Origin: Gigantopelta aegis
Lineage: Eukaryota > Mollusca > Gastropoda > Neomphalida > Peltospiridae
Direction: 5' to 3'
NCBI RefSeq assembly: GCF_016097555.1
Contig: NC_054703.1
Location: 10,689,423-10,753,422 of the forward strand
Length of the DNA: 64,000 nt
Position 1 is the first letter of the stretch; every line of letters starts with the position of its first letter. Positions 11,049 through 22,755 of the stretch are shown piece after piece. The position numbers were made by a program, and so were the translations under genes. A model generated the notes under the pieces. It was given only the letters and a program-made list of their open reading frames with translations. It was not told where the DNA came from and did no database searches.

Positions 11049-12262
11049 ACCCCACCCCGGCTTTTCAAGATCTACAATTATCAGAGTTGCCAAACCCTAG
11101 CCACAAGTGAGAGTAGCATTCATGACAAGCAAGCGTAACACAACTAAAGAACTGTTCTTTGAAGGTATTATAGTACGCAACACTGGGATCGGCCTACAGT
11201 AAAACTACATGTCTGTTATAGAATACATCTTACTATACATCTTGCACAATGGTTCGTAATCCGCAAATTATACTTTTATATGTTTGAATAAAAAATTTAA
11301 AACACCAGAGACATGAGGAATTCAGCTTTTAGATACTGTATTCCAAGATTACGTCCAATTTTTAGTATAAATGCCAGAAATCGCCCGCTTTTCAACTATA
11401 CTTTATAGACCTATAATTTGTGATAAAGATGAAACGTATACGCTTGCCAAATAAAACATAATTCGTTAGTAGAAACTTTGGCCAAATACACAGTTATATT
11501 TATCTGTTGCAAAAGTTATTACTGGTTTTCATTAGCGTATCATACTGGATTTTTTGTTCAACTGAGCGTAGCAGTTTGGGCATGAACGTAGCAGCGCAGC
11601 GAACGTGGACTAAGCGTAGCAAACTACGCCCAAAGCGTCGCAGTTGGCAGCTCTGAATTATGCACAGCATTACATTTTAAACGTCCTTAATTGCAGTTCG
11701 AAGCTTAATTAGCTATTTATAACCACTTTAGCAAGTTGTCATTTTAAACAGAATCATTTGTTTGAGAACTCTTAAGAGTGATCAATAATTGACAGGAATC
11801 TATAAACAAAAACTTCAATTCCACTTTCGCAAAACATTAATCAGCTTCTGTAGGCTCCTTTGACGACAGTAGCGAACACAGTCTCACACATGCCGGCTGG
11901 ATTTTTCTCAAGTTAAAACATTCAAATTTCGACAAGAGACATTTCAAAGTTTGTTTCAGTCTTTCTCATAGGATCTCAGATTTTGTCCTCTGATTTTTAG
12001 ATCGCATTACTAGTGGGCGGTTGAAAGGTCACGTGGTTCAAATTCTATACATGACACGTCAGCATTGTCGTCTGCTAGATTTTTGGTCGACAGTTGAACA
12101 ACGATTCCTGATTGAAATTTGACTTGAGAGAGGATCATCTAAACTTTGAATTTTACATTAAAAAAGAGGAAACGAAGAAACAAAACAACAACAAAACAAA
12201 AACAATACAAAAGAAAAACATCTGCAAACATACTTATATTTTAATTTTAAAATAAAGTCACC
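11048..12262. other. Upstream region and probable 5' UTR of the PAN/Apple exon
   Basis: No repeat body recognised except a GCGTAGC-rich cluster at 11565-11645 with partial inverted symmetry. Closer to the start codon are an E-box (CACGTG, 12030-12035) and a CRE-like near-palindrome (TGACACGTCA, 12052-12061). Bases 12160-12262 are A-rich and look like leader sequence. The regulatory reading is inference. Confidence 0.4.
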
Positions 12263-12593
12263 ATGAAGATTTACCCAGAATTCAGTATTCCCTCATCACA
12301 TATCTGCATCATCATAGCCGCTGGAGTTCTTGCAGTAAATGTTGATTCTCAGAGATGTGGATTGGGTCCAGTGACCTATAAAAGAGTTTTTACCGACAAA
12401 GCCGTCGTGGAAGAAGCACTGGTTACCAAAACGGGAATCACTACTTGCGTCGGTTGTCTCGACGTTTGTGAGAAAAGTCTTACCGATGTCTGCACTGCAT
12501 TCGTCTTCAACCAACAACAACAGCTGTGCAAGATCTACAAAAACAGTCTAAACAATCTGGCACAAGTCACCGAAACGGGATCCGTGGGATTCG
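12263..12593 (+). CDS. First coding exon of a secreted PAN/Apple-domain protein (partial gene)
   Basis: The ATG sits in a strong context (GTCACCATGA). The first ~30 residues have a hydrophobic core (ICIIIAAGVLAVNV) and a likely signal-peptidase region near DSQ, so the product should be secreted. Residues about 32-110 have a PAN/Apple-like cysteine layout: C at 32, then TTCVGCLDVC, DVCTAFVF and QQLCKIY, ending TGSVGF. PAN/Apple modules bind proteins or glycans. A canonical donor follows (TCG|GTAAGT, intron from 12594), so the short tail to the TAA at 12599 is not coding. The exon ends in phase 1. The continuation is not certain; galectin-like exons lie 20 kb downstream on the same strand but begin in phase 0. 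Alternative: a separate PAN gene whose remaining exons are degenerate or unrecognised. Confidence 0.75.
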
Positions 12594-13669
12594 GTAAGTA
12601 ATACAATTCAGTATCATTTACAATTAAACATCGTTATCTCGACGTGTGCTATCTCGAAATAAAGAAGTGGTCCAATGACTTAAGTTTTAACAAATATACT
12701 ATGTTTATCTCGATAACGAGTCTGAATTTGGGATCAAGTGACATTTGTAACTATCGTACTATGAGACAATTCTTGTATTTCTTGACAGTGTGTGTCCTGC
12801 CAATCTCACAGGTAAATACTACCCAGCTTCGGGGGTGTGTGTGTGTGGGGGGGGGGGGGGGGGGGTGCATGCTCAAATGACGTTATCAGAATAGCGACCG
12901 TTTTTATTACATATAGTCATATTAATAGAATCTATCACCGTTTTGAAATATAAATGAGGCTATTCCAACCCGAGGGACAAAATGTTTTTTTTTTTTTTTT
13001 TTGTGAGGGCCGATGTTTACCGAGGGTTGGAATTGCCGTATCTATTCCTCACAACGGTAACTGATTCTTTTTCTTGCCCATTTAATTACAGTAACAAAAC
13101 ATTAATTTTGTAAGCTACGGTTTGTTTATTGTAGAACGATTCGTATACATTTCACCTGCAAACAAATTTAATCATACGTGAGAAAATATAGTCCACCTTA
13201 TGCAACGACATAAATATGTAATCTTCAACTTACCAATAAATACAAAGTTGAAAATATTAATGATACAATGATACAACGTGAAATGGCAAACCTAATTTTG
13301 AAAACCATGAGTTATGACGTCAATCATCATAAAACATGAGTTATGACGTCAAATATATGTATACATCATCTAGCCCTCGGGTCAGACAGATTTATCTAGC
13401 CCTCGGGTCAGACAGATTTATCTAGTCCTAGGGTCAGTCAGATTTATCTAGCCCTAGGGTCAGTCAGATTTATCTAGCCCTAGGGTCAGACAGATTTATC
13501 TAGCCCTAGGGTCAGACAAATTTGTTCTGCACTGTGCAGTGGGCAAGGAAATGTAGTCAGGTAGCTTAGCAAATCGATACGGACGTTTAGGACAAAAGCA
13601 TTCCCCCTCCCCCACATATAACCATTGCCGTATATTTGTTTTCCGACTTTTAATTGGAAAAAAAAAATG
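12594..13669 (+). other. Presumed intron with homopolymer and short tandem repeats
   Basis: Contains a poly-G tract (about 12846-12866, after a GT run), a poly-T tract (12986-13003), the phrase CATGAGTTATGACGTCAA twice (about 13304 and 13335), and a 26-bp tandem array (13370-13523). No exon recognised. Confidence 0.45.
13370..13523. repeat. 26-bp tandem repeat, about 6 copies
   Basis: Unit CTAGCCCTAGGGTCAGACAG then ATTTAT. The first copies carry CTCGGG and later ones CTAGGG; CAGACAG alternates with CAGTCAG. Confidence 0.9.
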
Positions 13670-13671
13670 TT

Positions 13672-13912
13672 TTAATTAACGACACACTCAACACATTTTA
13701 TTTACGGTCATATGACTTTAGACATATGGTTAAGGACCACACAGGTATTGAGAGAGGAAACCCGCTGTCGCTACTTCATGGACTACTTTTTCGATAGGGA
13801 TATTTTATATGCACCATCCCACAGACAGAGTAATACATACCACGGCCTTTGTTATACCAGTCGTGGTGCACTGGCTGGAACGAGACATAGCCCAATGGTC
13901 CCACCAAACTTT
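13672..13912 (-). mobile_element. SINE family A, body without the complete head (antisense)
   Basis: Shows CACTCAACACATTTTATTTA, ATGGTTAAGGACCACACAGG, GAAACCCGCTGTCGCTACTT, ATGCACCATCCCACAGACAG and CCAGTCGTGGTGCACTGGCT in order, then stops at CCCAATGGTCCCACCAA before the tRNA-like head. Confidence 0.88.
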
Positions 13913-14221
13913 TAATTTGAAAAACATGCCCATGATACATCTTGAATTTTCCGAGATAGTCACCATGTAAAAAGAAACCTTGTTATCAATATTTCAGCAC
14001 CCATATCAGCTGGCTCATAATTTGGTCTAATGTTTGGCTCAGACTATCAACTGTCATGATAAAGTTGGCGAACTCTAGTTTCGTTGAAATTCCACCCGCT
14101 CCCAACTTACAATGGGTGTTGTCAGATTAACAAGTAATCAGTCGTAGGGGTTGTGTTCGATATTTTATCGTAATTGCATATCCATTTTTATAGGTACAAT
14201 TGTTTCAATTACATTTTAAAA
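13913..14221. other. Non-coding stretch
   Basis: AT-rich sequence with no recognised gene or repeat family between the SINE and the L1-like LINE. Confidence 0.35.
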
Positions 14222-16545
14222 ACAACAATCAGATGCATTGATAATCATCAAACGTAGACATGGAGAAGCGACACTGGCCTCAGTAATCGAAACTAACAAC
14301 AAACATAGAACAAGCAGATTGAACAGTTAGTACAGATCAAAAAGAAATATTGAAAGAAACCAAGTTGTTTTATTAAACACTTAATTCAAACCACATTGGT
14401 TAAATGTGAAAATATAGCAGATGAAATTAAGGAATACAATTGTTTCTTAGCTGAGTTTTAAAAATGCTTTTGGATAGATTTGGGATATTTTTTTAGATAG
14501 ATCTATTAATTTCGACTACTGGATCCAAGAAATGTCTAATGTGCAACAGTTGGGTATTGTAACATGTATTCCAAAACAAATCTAAGCAATTTCTTAACAT
14601 TTGGAGACATCTAACGCTTTTAAACTGTACCTATAAAATAGCATCAGATATTGCAAATAGGATAAAAAAACCAAAAACATTTTTGATACAATTATTTAAA
14701 AAAGATCAAATTGGATTTATAAAAGTAAGATATATAGGCAAAAATATACATTTAATATATGACATTATGTAATATAACGAAACAAAATATATCAGGTCAG
14801 TTACTATTAGTAGACTTTCTGAAAGCTTTTAATTCTGTATTATGGTCTTTCGTTCAAGAAATGAAAATGAAATAGAGGCTGTAGTCAAGGTGACCCATTA
14901 TCTCCTGACATATGTGTAATATGCGCGAAAATACTTGCAATTTTAATATGTAATAATAATTAAAAATATTAAGGGTATAAATATTGATGGAGATGAATTC
15001 CTGATTCCTAAATATGCCGACGACATTACCTTTGTCTTAGATGCATCACCAGATGTCCTGTACAATACACTTACTACAATGGAGTTCTTTGCAAACACAT
15101 GAAGCTAAATTATTCAAAACCAAAGATAATATGGACAGGCAGAATAACATATTCAAAATAAGTGTTTCATCATTTTACATGGAAGCTAGAATGGGGTTCA
15201 GCCCAACTGACTTTATTAGATATTAATTTCTCTTTAAATTTACAAGATATTATTAAAGATAATTTCGAGCCAAAAATAGGAGAAATGGAAATTGCAATGA
15301 AAGCACGGAGTGCCCGTAAACTTACACTATTAGGCAGACTAACAGTGATTAAATTAATAATATTACCAAAAATAACAAATTTGTGAAATTCGCTAACATC
15401 CCCGTCGGAACAGTTAGTTGAAAAGTTAAATTTACAAATTCATTTGGCAAAATAAACCTGATAAACGTGGGTAGGGTTACTTTTAATCAACACAAAACTA
15501 ACATGTCTTTTCTCGTCTGTTACAGGTATATCAATCAAAGAACTAATTATATATGGCGAACATTTTATTAATTTAAAATTTAAAAATATGACTAACCCTT
15601 TTTGGAATGATGTTCTTGATAGCTGGCGACACATCTAATATAAACAACCAATATAACATGAAAACGATTTAGCTGGTATAAACATTTTGTTCAACTGTAA
15701 AATATAAAAATAAAAGGAGCATAGTTTTTATTAAAAAATATGTTGAAAACTTATTTTTTTCATAAGTGATTTAGTTAATACTGATGGAGGATTTCAAAAT
15801 GTATTCGATGTTACGGCAAAGTGTAATAGAAGAACACACTTCCTAGAGTATGCTTCTTTAATTAATGCAATGAAATGTTTTATAGAGCTATTTGGAAACA
15901 ACAGCCATTCCAAAGTCTCAATTAAAATATAAAAATAAAGGTTTTTTATTATTATTATTCAACAGCATAATGGAATATATTTTACAATATACCTTTTAAA
16001 TGCGTTAAAGATAACAACGTTACGTTGATTTCAATATAACATTTTACACAAATTTCTCACAAACACTTTTCTATATACAATACATTATATTAATGGAAAT
16101 AAATGTACTTGTTGTAACCGTATGTCAGAGACAATTGAATATCTATGTTATGATTGTTTTTATGTTAAATAATGTGGGAAAAAATATTACAAACTGGATT
16201 TTCAATATTATAGGAGAATGCATAAGTATAGATAAACATATTGCAATTTTGGGTCTGCTTAAGAAAACAAATACATATGCAATAAATTGGTTATTAACAT
16301 AAAATATTATATTGATACCATGAAAATACCAAAACAAAAAATAAACTTGTCTGCCTTAAAAACTATAATAAATGAAAAGTTGGAAACTGAAAAATGTATC
16401 TTATTTAAAAATGGTAATTATGAATATTTTAAGAAACAACAGGTCCAGTGGTATAATGTATTCCAAACATCATAAACGCTTATTAAATCTATCACATATC
16501 GATATATATTTATTTATGAAACCTTCTTCGCACTTTGTACTCCTT
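14222..16545 (+). pseudogene. L1/Tx1-like LINE remnant (reverse transcriptase and C-terminal region)
   Basis: Pieces appear in the expected order. About 14225-14310: DALIIIKRRHGEATLASVIE, a pre-RT linker. About 14803-14845: LVDFLKAFNSVLW, an RT motif. About 14877-14912: GCSQGDPLSPDI. About 15013-15040: YADDITFVLD, the catalytic aspartates. Then MKLNYSKPKIIW, EMEIAMKARSARKLTLLGRL, TVIKLIILPKI and FIWQNKPDKRGR-like text. The far C-terminus (about 15770-16475) includes NKCTCCNRMSETIEYLCYDC, a zinc-knuckle-type ending typical of L1/Tx1 elements. Stops, shifts and deletions between motifs show the copy is dead. A short piece of the pre-RT linker recurs inside the adjoining minisatellite. Confidence 0.8.
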
Positions 16546-18186
16546 CACATGTGACACAACTTGTGACATGGTGGTGTACGGCATGCAATGTGGCACTGTG
16601 TGTGACATGCTGGTGTACGGCATGCAGTGTGACACAATTTGTGTCATGCTGGGGTCCATTTTTCAAATACTATCAGACGCACTAAAAATCACCAAATGTA
16701 AACACAAAGAAGCGACATTGGCCTCAATAATCAAAGCTGTTGACACAACTTGTGGCATGGTGGTGTACGGGATGCAATGTGGCATGACTCGTGACATGCT
16801 GTTGTACGGCATGCAATGTGGCACGATTTGTGACATGCTGGTGTAAGGCATGCAATGTGACACAACCTGCGACATGCTGGGATAAGGCATGCATTGTGAC
16901 ACAACTTGTGACATGGTGGTGTACGGCATGCAATGTGGCATGACTTGTGACATGCTGATGTACGGCATGCAATGTGACACGACTTGTGACATGGTGGTGT
17001 ATGGCATGCAAAATGACAAACCTTGTGGCATGCTGGGGTACGGCATGCAATGTGACACAACTTGAGACATGCTGGCGTACGGCATGCAATGTGACACGAC
17101 TTGTGTCATGCTGGTGTATGGCATGCATTATGACACGATTTGTGGCATGCTGGTGTATGGCTGGCAATGTGACACAACTTGTGGCATGCTGGGGTACGGC
17201 ATGCAATGTGACACAACTAGTGACTTGTTGTTGTACGGCATGCAATGTGACACAACTAGTGACCTGTTGTTGTACGGCATGGAATGTGACACAACTTGTG
17301 ACATGCTGGTGCACGGCATGCAATGAGGCACGACTTGTGACATGCTGGTGTACGGCATGCAATGTGGCACGACATGCTGGTGTACGGCATGCAATGTGGC
17401 ACGACATGCTGGCGTACGGCATGCAATGTGGCACGACATGCTGGTGTACGGCATGCAATGCGGCACAACTTGTGACATACTGGTGTACGGCATGCAATGA
17501 GGCACGACTTGTGACATGCTGGTGTACGGCATGCAATGTGGCACGACATGCTGGTGTACGGCATGCAATGTGGTATGACTTGTGACATGCTGGTGTAGGG
17601 CATGCAATGTGACACCACTTGTGACATGCTGGTGTACGGCATGCAATGTGACATGACTTGTGACATGCTGGTGTAGGGCATGCAATGTGACACCACTTGT
17701 GACATGCTGGTGTACTGCATGCAATGTGACACAACTTGTGACATGCTGGTGTAGGGCATGCAATGTGACACAATGCGTGACATGCTGTGGTGCGGCATGC
17801 AATGTGACACAACGCGTGACATGCTGGGGTACGGCATGCAATGTGGCACAACTTGTGACACGCTGGTGTACAGCATGCAGTGTGCCACACCTTGGGGCAC
17901 GCTGGGGTACGTCATGCAATGTGACACGAATTTTGACTTGCTGGGGTAAGGCATGCGATTTTCCACAAGTTCTGACATGCTGGTGTACAGCATGCAACGT
18001 GACATAGCTTGTGACATGCTGGTGTAGGGCATGCAATGTGACATAACTTGTGACATGCTGGTTTACGGCATGCAATGTGACATAACTTGTGACATGCTGG
18101 TGTACGGCATGCAATGTGATATAACTTGTGGCATGCTGGTGTAAGGAATGCAATGTGACATAACTTGTGACATGCTGGTGTACGGT
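16546..18186. repeat. 39-bp minisatellite array, about 40 copies, with a short LINE fragment inside
   Basis: Unit GACATGCTGGTGTACGGCAT then GCAATGTGACACAACTTGT. Because 39 is 13 codons and the unit lacks in-frame stops, long frames stay open on both strands (up to 388 codons on the minus strand at 16724-17890). Units lacking 7 bp (32 bp, near 17370-17440 and 17540-17570) move reading from one open frame to the next. Bases about 16655-16738 are not repeat but LINE linker sequence like 14225-14310. Coding is unlikely: no start context, splice evidence or recognisable protein. Confidence 0.95.
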
Positions 18187-19011
18187 AACAGTACTGACGG
18201 TTTAACTTGTTTTACACATCGGTTCGGTTAGTGACTTAAATATGGTGACATTCTCAGAAGTGTTATTATTGTTAGTTTTTTTTATTATATATTAACCACG
18301 ATCTACATTACATATAGCATGCATTTTAATTGTAAAGAGCTGGAAGCAAATTGCCAGGACGTCACAAACTACACTCGAAGTGGGAGTTTAAGGTAGGCGG
18401 AATTTGGAATACGAATTTAGTAGTTAGGTTAAGGGACCTAAAGCCAAAAAGAGCCAAAAGGAGCTGCTACATTCGACTCATGTCTAGATAAAATTTAAAA
18501 TCCAAAATATAATATTAGAGTGTTCAGCCAAAAAGGTGTTAGGGTGATTTGAGCAATTTAGACGGTCTGACAAAGTAAAGTGTGTCGGACAGTTTACAAA
18601 AATAAATAAACATAACATACTGAACCACGGCCAAAAGATTTAAAGTCCAACTAAGCCCCCAAAAGGAGGTTCCTATCCTAGGAGAGGTTTGGCGGAACTC
18701 ATGGCGAGATATTGGGGTGATCGGTTCGGAACCTCGGGAATAAGTGAGGCAGGCAATGTAGCACTCTCCCCGAAGTAAGGCTGGGTAATCTTCCGGAAGT
18801 ATTAGCCTGATAATCCGATGGACGATTGGATTATTCATGTCTGATTTCAGCAGTCCATGCTGATACACACCGTTCCGTTCAGACGTCAATTAAAAGGTGC
18901 GACTCTTCTCGACCTACTGGAATAGGTACCGCCTCTGACCAGATGGTGTTGGTCTCCAACACTTGGGGATGAAGGGGCCTGGCAGTTGGAAGGTAGCAGT
19001 GAACTCCCCCT
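18187..19011. other. Non-coding stretch, probably retroelement sequence
   Basis: From about 18370 the base composition and style change (CGAAGTGGGAGTTTAAGG, then a GGCGGAACTCATGGCGAGAT block) and continue into the ORF at 19012-19717. A frame of 116 codons on the minus strand (18539-18889) has no recognised features. I read this as the downstream part of one retroelement unit. Confidence 0.4.
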
Positions 19012-19717
19012 TCATACACTCACGGTACCGTCCATGAGGCTTGTAGTCTGGCAAATAGTCGCTTGGGTGTCAGACGGGTCCTGAACTGACAGTTTCCTCT
19101 TCTTGGCGTCCCGCTCTGCAACAGCTGTCGCAACAACTCGTGGAGATGCCGGTGGGCTGGCTGGAGCTGACGACACTTGGACATGTCCTGTCTCCATCGG
19201 CGCTGGTGCTGCAGGGGGAGGGGCCGCCACTGCCAGTTGAGCTGACAGCTTAGCCCCCCCCCCTTGCCGCTCCTGTCGTCTGCTGCTTCCAAGTAGTGGG
19301 GGGGGGGGCGGCGAAGCAGAAGGGACCCCCCCTTGAACCGCCCCTACCGGTCTCGACTTCTTCTTTGAAGCAGGTGGGACTGCCCCTGGCAGTTGAGCCG
19401 CCGGGTTTGGTACCCACTGAGCCGCTTTGGGACGCCTTCTCCTCCTACTGCTCGTTCTCTTCGGTCTATTGTCACTGTAATACAAGGTGGCAATAACTGA
19501 ACTCCCATTGTGTTCAACGCGATACTTGGCCAAAGGAGCAAGCTCGCGCAACACAGCCCCAAGGGTGTGTGTGTGTGGGGGGGGGGGGGGGGGGGCAGAC
19601 ACCTCGACGTTCGCTGAACACAACCGCATTCTTCGCTGTCTCGAGTAGGAATGACCAAGAAAAATCAATGAGATCAATGAAGTAAATTTTATTGACACAA
19701 CATTGTAATCTACGCAT
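19012..19717 (-). pseudogene. Basic, proline-rich ORF, probable retroelement ORF1 (frameshifted at a poly-G tract)
   Basis: Read on the minus strand, the N-terminal piece (from 19717) gives NKIYFIDLIDFSWSFLLETA, then KNAVVFSERRGV. A long G/C homopolymer and GT run (about 19568-19595) forces a frame change, after which GAVLRELAPLAKYRVEHNG and a strongly basic stretch (TSSRRRRRPKAAQ) follow. The C-terminal third is rich in Pro, Ala and Ser and ends in KKRKLSVQDP, an NLS-like basic cluster. Length and composition suit a nucleic-acid-binding ORF1 of a retroelement. No zinc knuckle or known catalytic motif is visible. Alternative: a fast-evolving host protein. Confidence 0.4.
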
Positions 19718-19879
19718 TAGTACACAAATAAAGGAGGCTTCATCTTCTAGTAACGCAGGACATTAAATTATATATGAAGCAAAAACGATTGCGCCACAAT
19801 GTTCTGCTGTTAGTACAGGTGCGTGCAATTTGGGGTTTTTCTGATACATTACCCGGGATAGCATGTCTCGACCGCACCC

Positions 19880-20205
19880 TACCGTAAAGTTCGCTCGCCT
19901 TAGTCTAGACTCATCCACCCGCCGCTAAAATCCCTGCACATGCGCCTGCAGTGATACTGTGTACGGTAGCTCAATAAAAAAGGCACCCCCGAAACAAACA
20001 AACAAAAACACAACAAATAAACAAATAACACTAAATTTTAAAATTATATCCGCCTATTTAAGCAAATTTTCTTTTCCCCATACTTTTCCGAGATCTTTTT
20101 TTCTCGACAGCCCCTCAATAAACTTCGCTCGATTCAGTCTAGACCCAGCACACGCACCTGCAGTGGTCCTGAGTACCGTAAATCTGTAAAAAAATAATTA
20201 AAAAT
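19880..20205. repeat. Diverged direct duplication (period about 220 bp)
   Basis: About 19883-19985 (AAGTTCGCTCGCCTTAGTCT, AGACTCATCC, CACATGCGCCTGCAGTGATA, TACGGTAGCTCAATAAAAAA) is echoed at about 20120-20195 (AACTTCGCTCGATTCAGTCT, AGACCCAGC, CACGCACCTGCAGTGGTCCT, TACCGTAAATCTG). It lies upstream of the minus-strand ORF at 19012-19717 and may be its repeated leader. Confidence 0.5.
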
Positions 20206-20479
20206 AAACAAAAAGACAAACTAAGATCATAATAAGATAAAACAATCGTGTGTTCATGTTCAGACTGTTTATCATTTTATTTCAACGTATTCGTCGTTAT
20301 TTTGTTTTGAAATAATATATTTTTAATTATTTGCCACGTTTATAGCCGGCCCTTATTTTCCAAGTCTCTACACACAGCGGTTGTTTATATAAAGCTCAAG
20401 GATACATTATACGCCTGCCGTATATATATAGCCTCATCACTACTCGGATTTGCCGTACATTTTATGACAACTCACAAAA

Positions 20480-21250
20480 GAGTTCCAAATGTTTTTTTTT
20501 TTTTTTAAAGCATAATCTCTGGTTGTTATGGGATTCCCTCGATTGTGGTTCATGATAATGATAACTAGTTTAACGTGCCCATATACCACTAGGATTTCGA
20601 ACACGCCCATCCCGAGTCCGACCTCCGATAAGATCGGTGGCCCGACTCGGGATGGAGGGGGCGGGGGTTGAAAATGGGTAGAATTTTGAAAATAGCAATT
20701 AGTAAAAAAGTTAATAGAATAAATAATTTTTTTTTAAAAAGGTTACAAGCCAAAAATAAAAAGAATTGACTGCTCGGCCGAATATTTATATAATTTGGAG
20801 CATTTTAGAAGGACAGTCCAAAATTAAAAAAAAGAGAAAGAAGAGAGGATCGGACTATTTAATAATATTTAAAAAAAAGAAGTAATTTCGACATAAAATT
20901 TTGAACGCAGATCTAAAAGTTTAAAGTCCGATCGATATGTCCACGCGAGTGGCCTCGATAAGGCCGTTTGGGTGCACAGCTTAAAGGGACGAGATGGGTT
21001 GCATCCCGTCAAGAAGACCCCTGGATTGACAGTCAATAGACGTTGAAGGTGTAGTGCTGTGCTGAAATACAGATCTTGAGGAGCCGGATCCGTCTGAATG
21101 AGAGAGTATCAGACTAGGGTATAGTCCAGTCGTCATGGTTTGGTATAGTGGTGCGGACGGGCCCGACTCCGGAAGATACGAGATGGTATCACTATAAAGC
21201 AAGGTAAAGTCTAGAAAAAGAGTAGTAGGGGCCGACCCCGCTTCCTATTT
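20480..21250. mobile_element. Probable repeat-element segment with a 12-bp hairpin
   Basis: A perfect inverted pair CCATCCCGAGTC / GACTCGGGATGG lies at 20607-20655. The following phrase (AGAATTTTGAAAATAGCAAT then TAGTAAAAA, about 20680) recurs at about 56050 with minor changes, showing that this sequence is dispersed. The rest (20940-21250) is GC-richer without recognised coding. Family unknown. Confidence 0.4.
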
Positions 21251-22755
21251 CTTCTTAGAGTGGGGCGGTCAATCCTCCAGTGCTGCTAGGACAGGCTCGG
21301 ACATGTAGAGACTAAACGCGAACCAACCGTGGCGTTCTGCAGAATGGCCGTCATACGAGTCACGAAAAAAACCAAGTTGACAGTCAGACGGAGAAATGGC
21401 GTGGAGGCAAGGAATCTCGCTAAAAAAGAATCCAAACTGATGGTGCAGGCTGTCGAAACGAGAAGCGTTCCAGCGTTCAATCAGTTCCAATGGCCGCATA
21501 CATCCCAGTACAAAACTTCATTTCGCTGACAAAAACAACGAAATGAAGGACCCCCAAGTCGAGCACACGAAAGCACGTGCAGTGTGCACACGCGAAACAA
21601 ACACGTCTTACCGCGTGGAGCTCCAGACTGGGAATCCGATTGTGGTTCAGTTAAATTGTTTTGGAATATACAATAGCGAGGTTTCGTATTCCAAATGAAT
21701 GTAATTTCCAATTATAATGCATATTTAGACAAATAAGGCCCACTAAATACCTTACTGGATGGTTTTAATGCAGGTTTTTTTCTGTTAAAAAAAAACAAAA
21801 AACGTTTGATTGGGGAGTGAGATGTATGTATGCTTTGCTATAAGTGTTTTATAATACGTAATGCGATACACTGTATATAATAATATGTTTAATTTTTTAG
21901 CTGATCGTGGATGACCAGTGGCATGCAACACGGGAACAAAGTGTTAACACACCAGAGATCCACGCTATCGGCATATCTGGAGGCTGCATTTATCAATCAA
22001 TTAAACTGTTTTACTGATTGCCAGAGAGAGGGAATCCACAGACAGAGTTCTGATTAGCAGTACATTAATTTACACGTTTTATTTTATTTTGTTTTTATTT
22101 TAATTGTAGTGTGGTTTGTTTGGATTGTTTGTTGCTGTTTTTATGTTTCGTCTGAGTTCTGGTTAGCAGTAAATTAATATACATGTTTTATTTTATTTTG
22201 TTTTTATTTTAATTGTATTGGGGGGTGGGTGTGTGGGGGGATGGGGGCGGTGTTTATTGTTGTTTTTGTGGTTTGTCTGCTCTAGTTGGTATTTCTCGAC
22301 ATTTATAGAATCAGCCATTATTTTGCGAAATGTTCACTGAACTCTGCATTATGCATGAACACGACCACGAGCACGCATTACGGTCTTGTGGTTCAGATTA
22401 ATAGTTATATTGTTAATGCATAATGCAAATCAGAAGAAACACATTTTCCGTCCAGGGTCTTCATAGTCACATTTGTTATGCCCCCCCCCCCCCCCCCCCC
22501 CCCCATAGAGTAATGGTGGTTGTATAGTAAGCATTTAAATCGTGTGCTGTGACCTCGACTTTTCTCAAGTAACCTAATTTTAATATTGGACAATTATTTT
22601 TACATTTAGTAGTAATCATTTGTATATGTGCAGGTATTGTGTAATGTCCTGGCTATTCCATTTATTATAGTTATTATTTAAGGAAACTTTTAAGAGTGCA
22701 GTTTGTCGTTCGGTGCACTATAGACAAAAACGAAGTTGTATAACTATTGCTATTA
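21251..22755. other. Non-coding stretch with a local duplication and poly-C tract
   Basis: Includes a diverged direct duplication of about 111 bp (22044-22110 and 22152-22220: GAGTTCTGATTAGCAGTA, then a TTTTATTTTATTTTGTTTTT block) and a poly-C tract at about 22480-22504. Open frames at 21269-21711 have no recognisable protein features. Confidence 0.4.

Noticed and set aside
16535..18153. Several long ORFs (109-388 codons) in the 39-bp array as protein-coding genes
   Set aside because: The unit length is a multiple of three and lacks stops, so many frames are open on both strands. No start context, splice sites or family match. Kept only as a finding.
18539..18889. 116-codon minus-strand frame as a gene
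   Set aside because: No recognisable motif; it lies in probable retroelement flank and ends with T-rich hydrophobic text.
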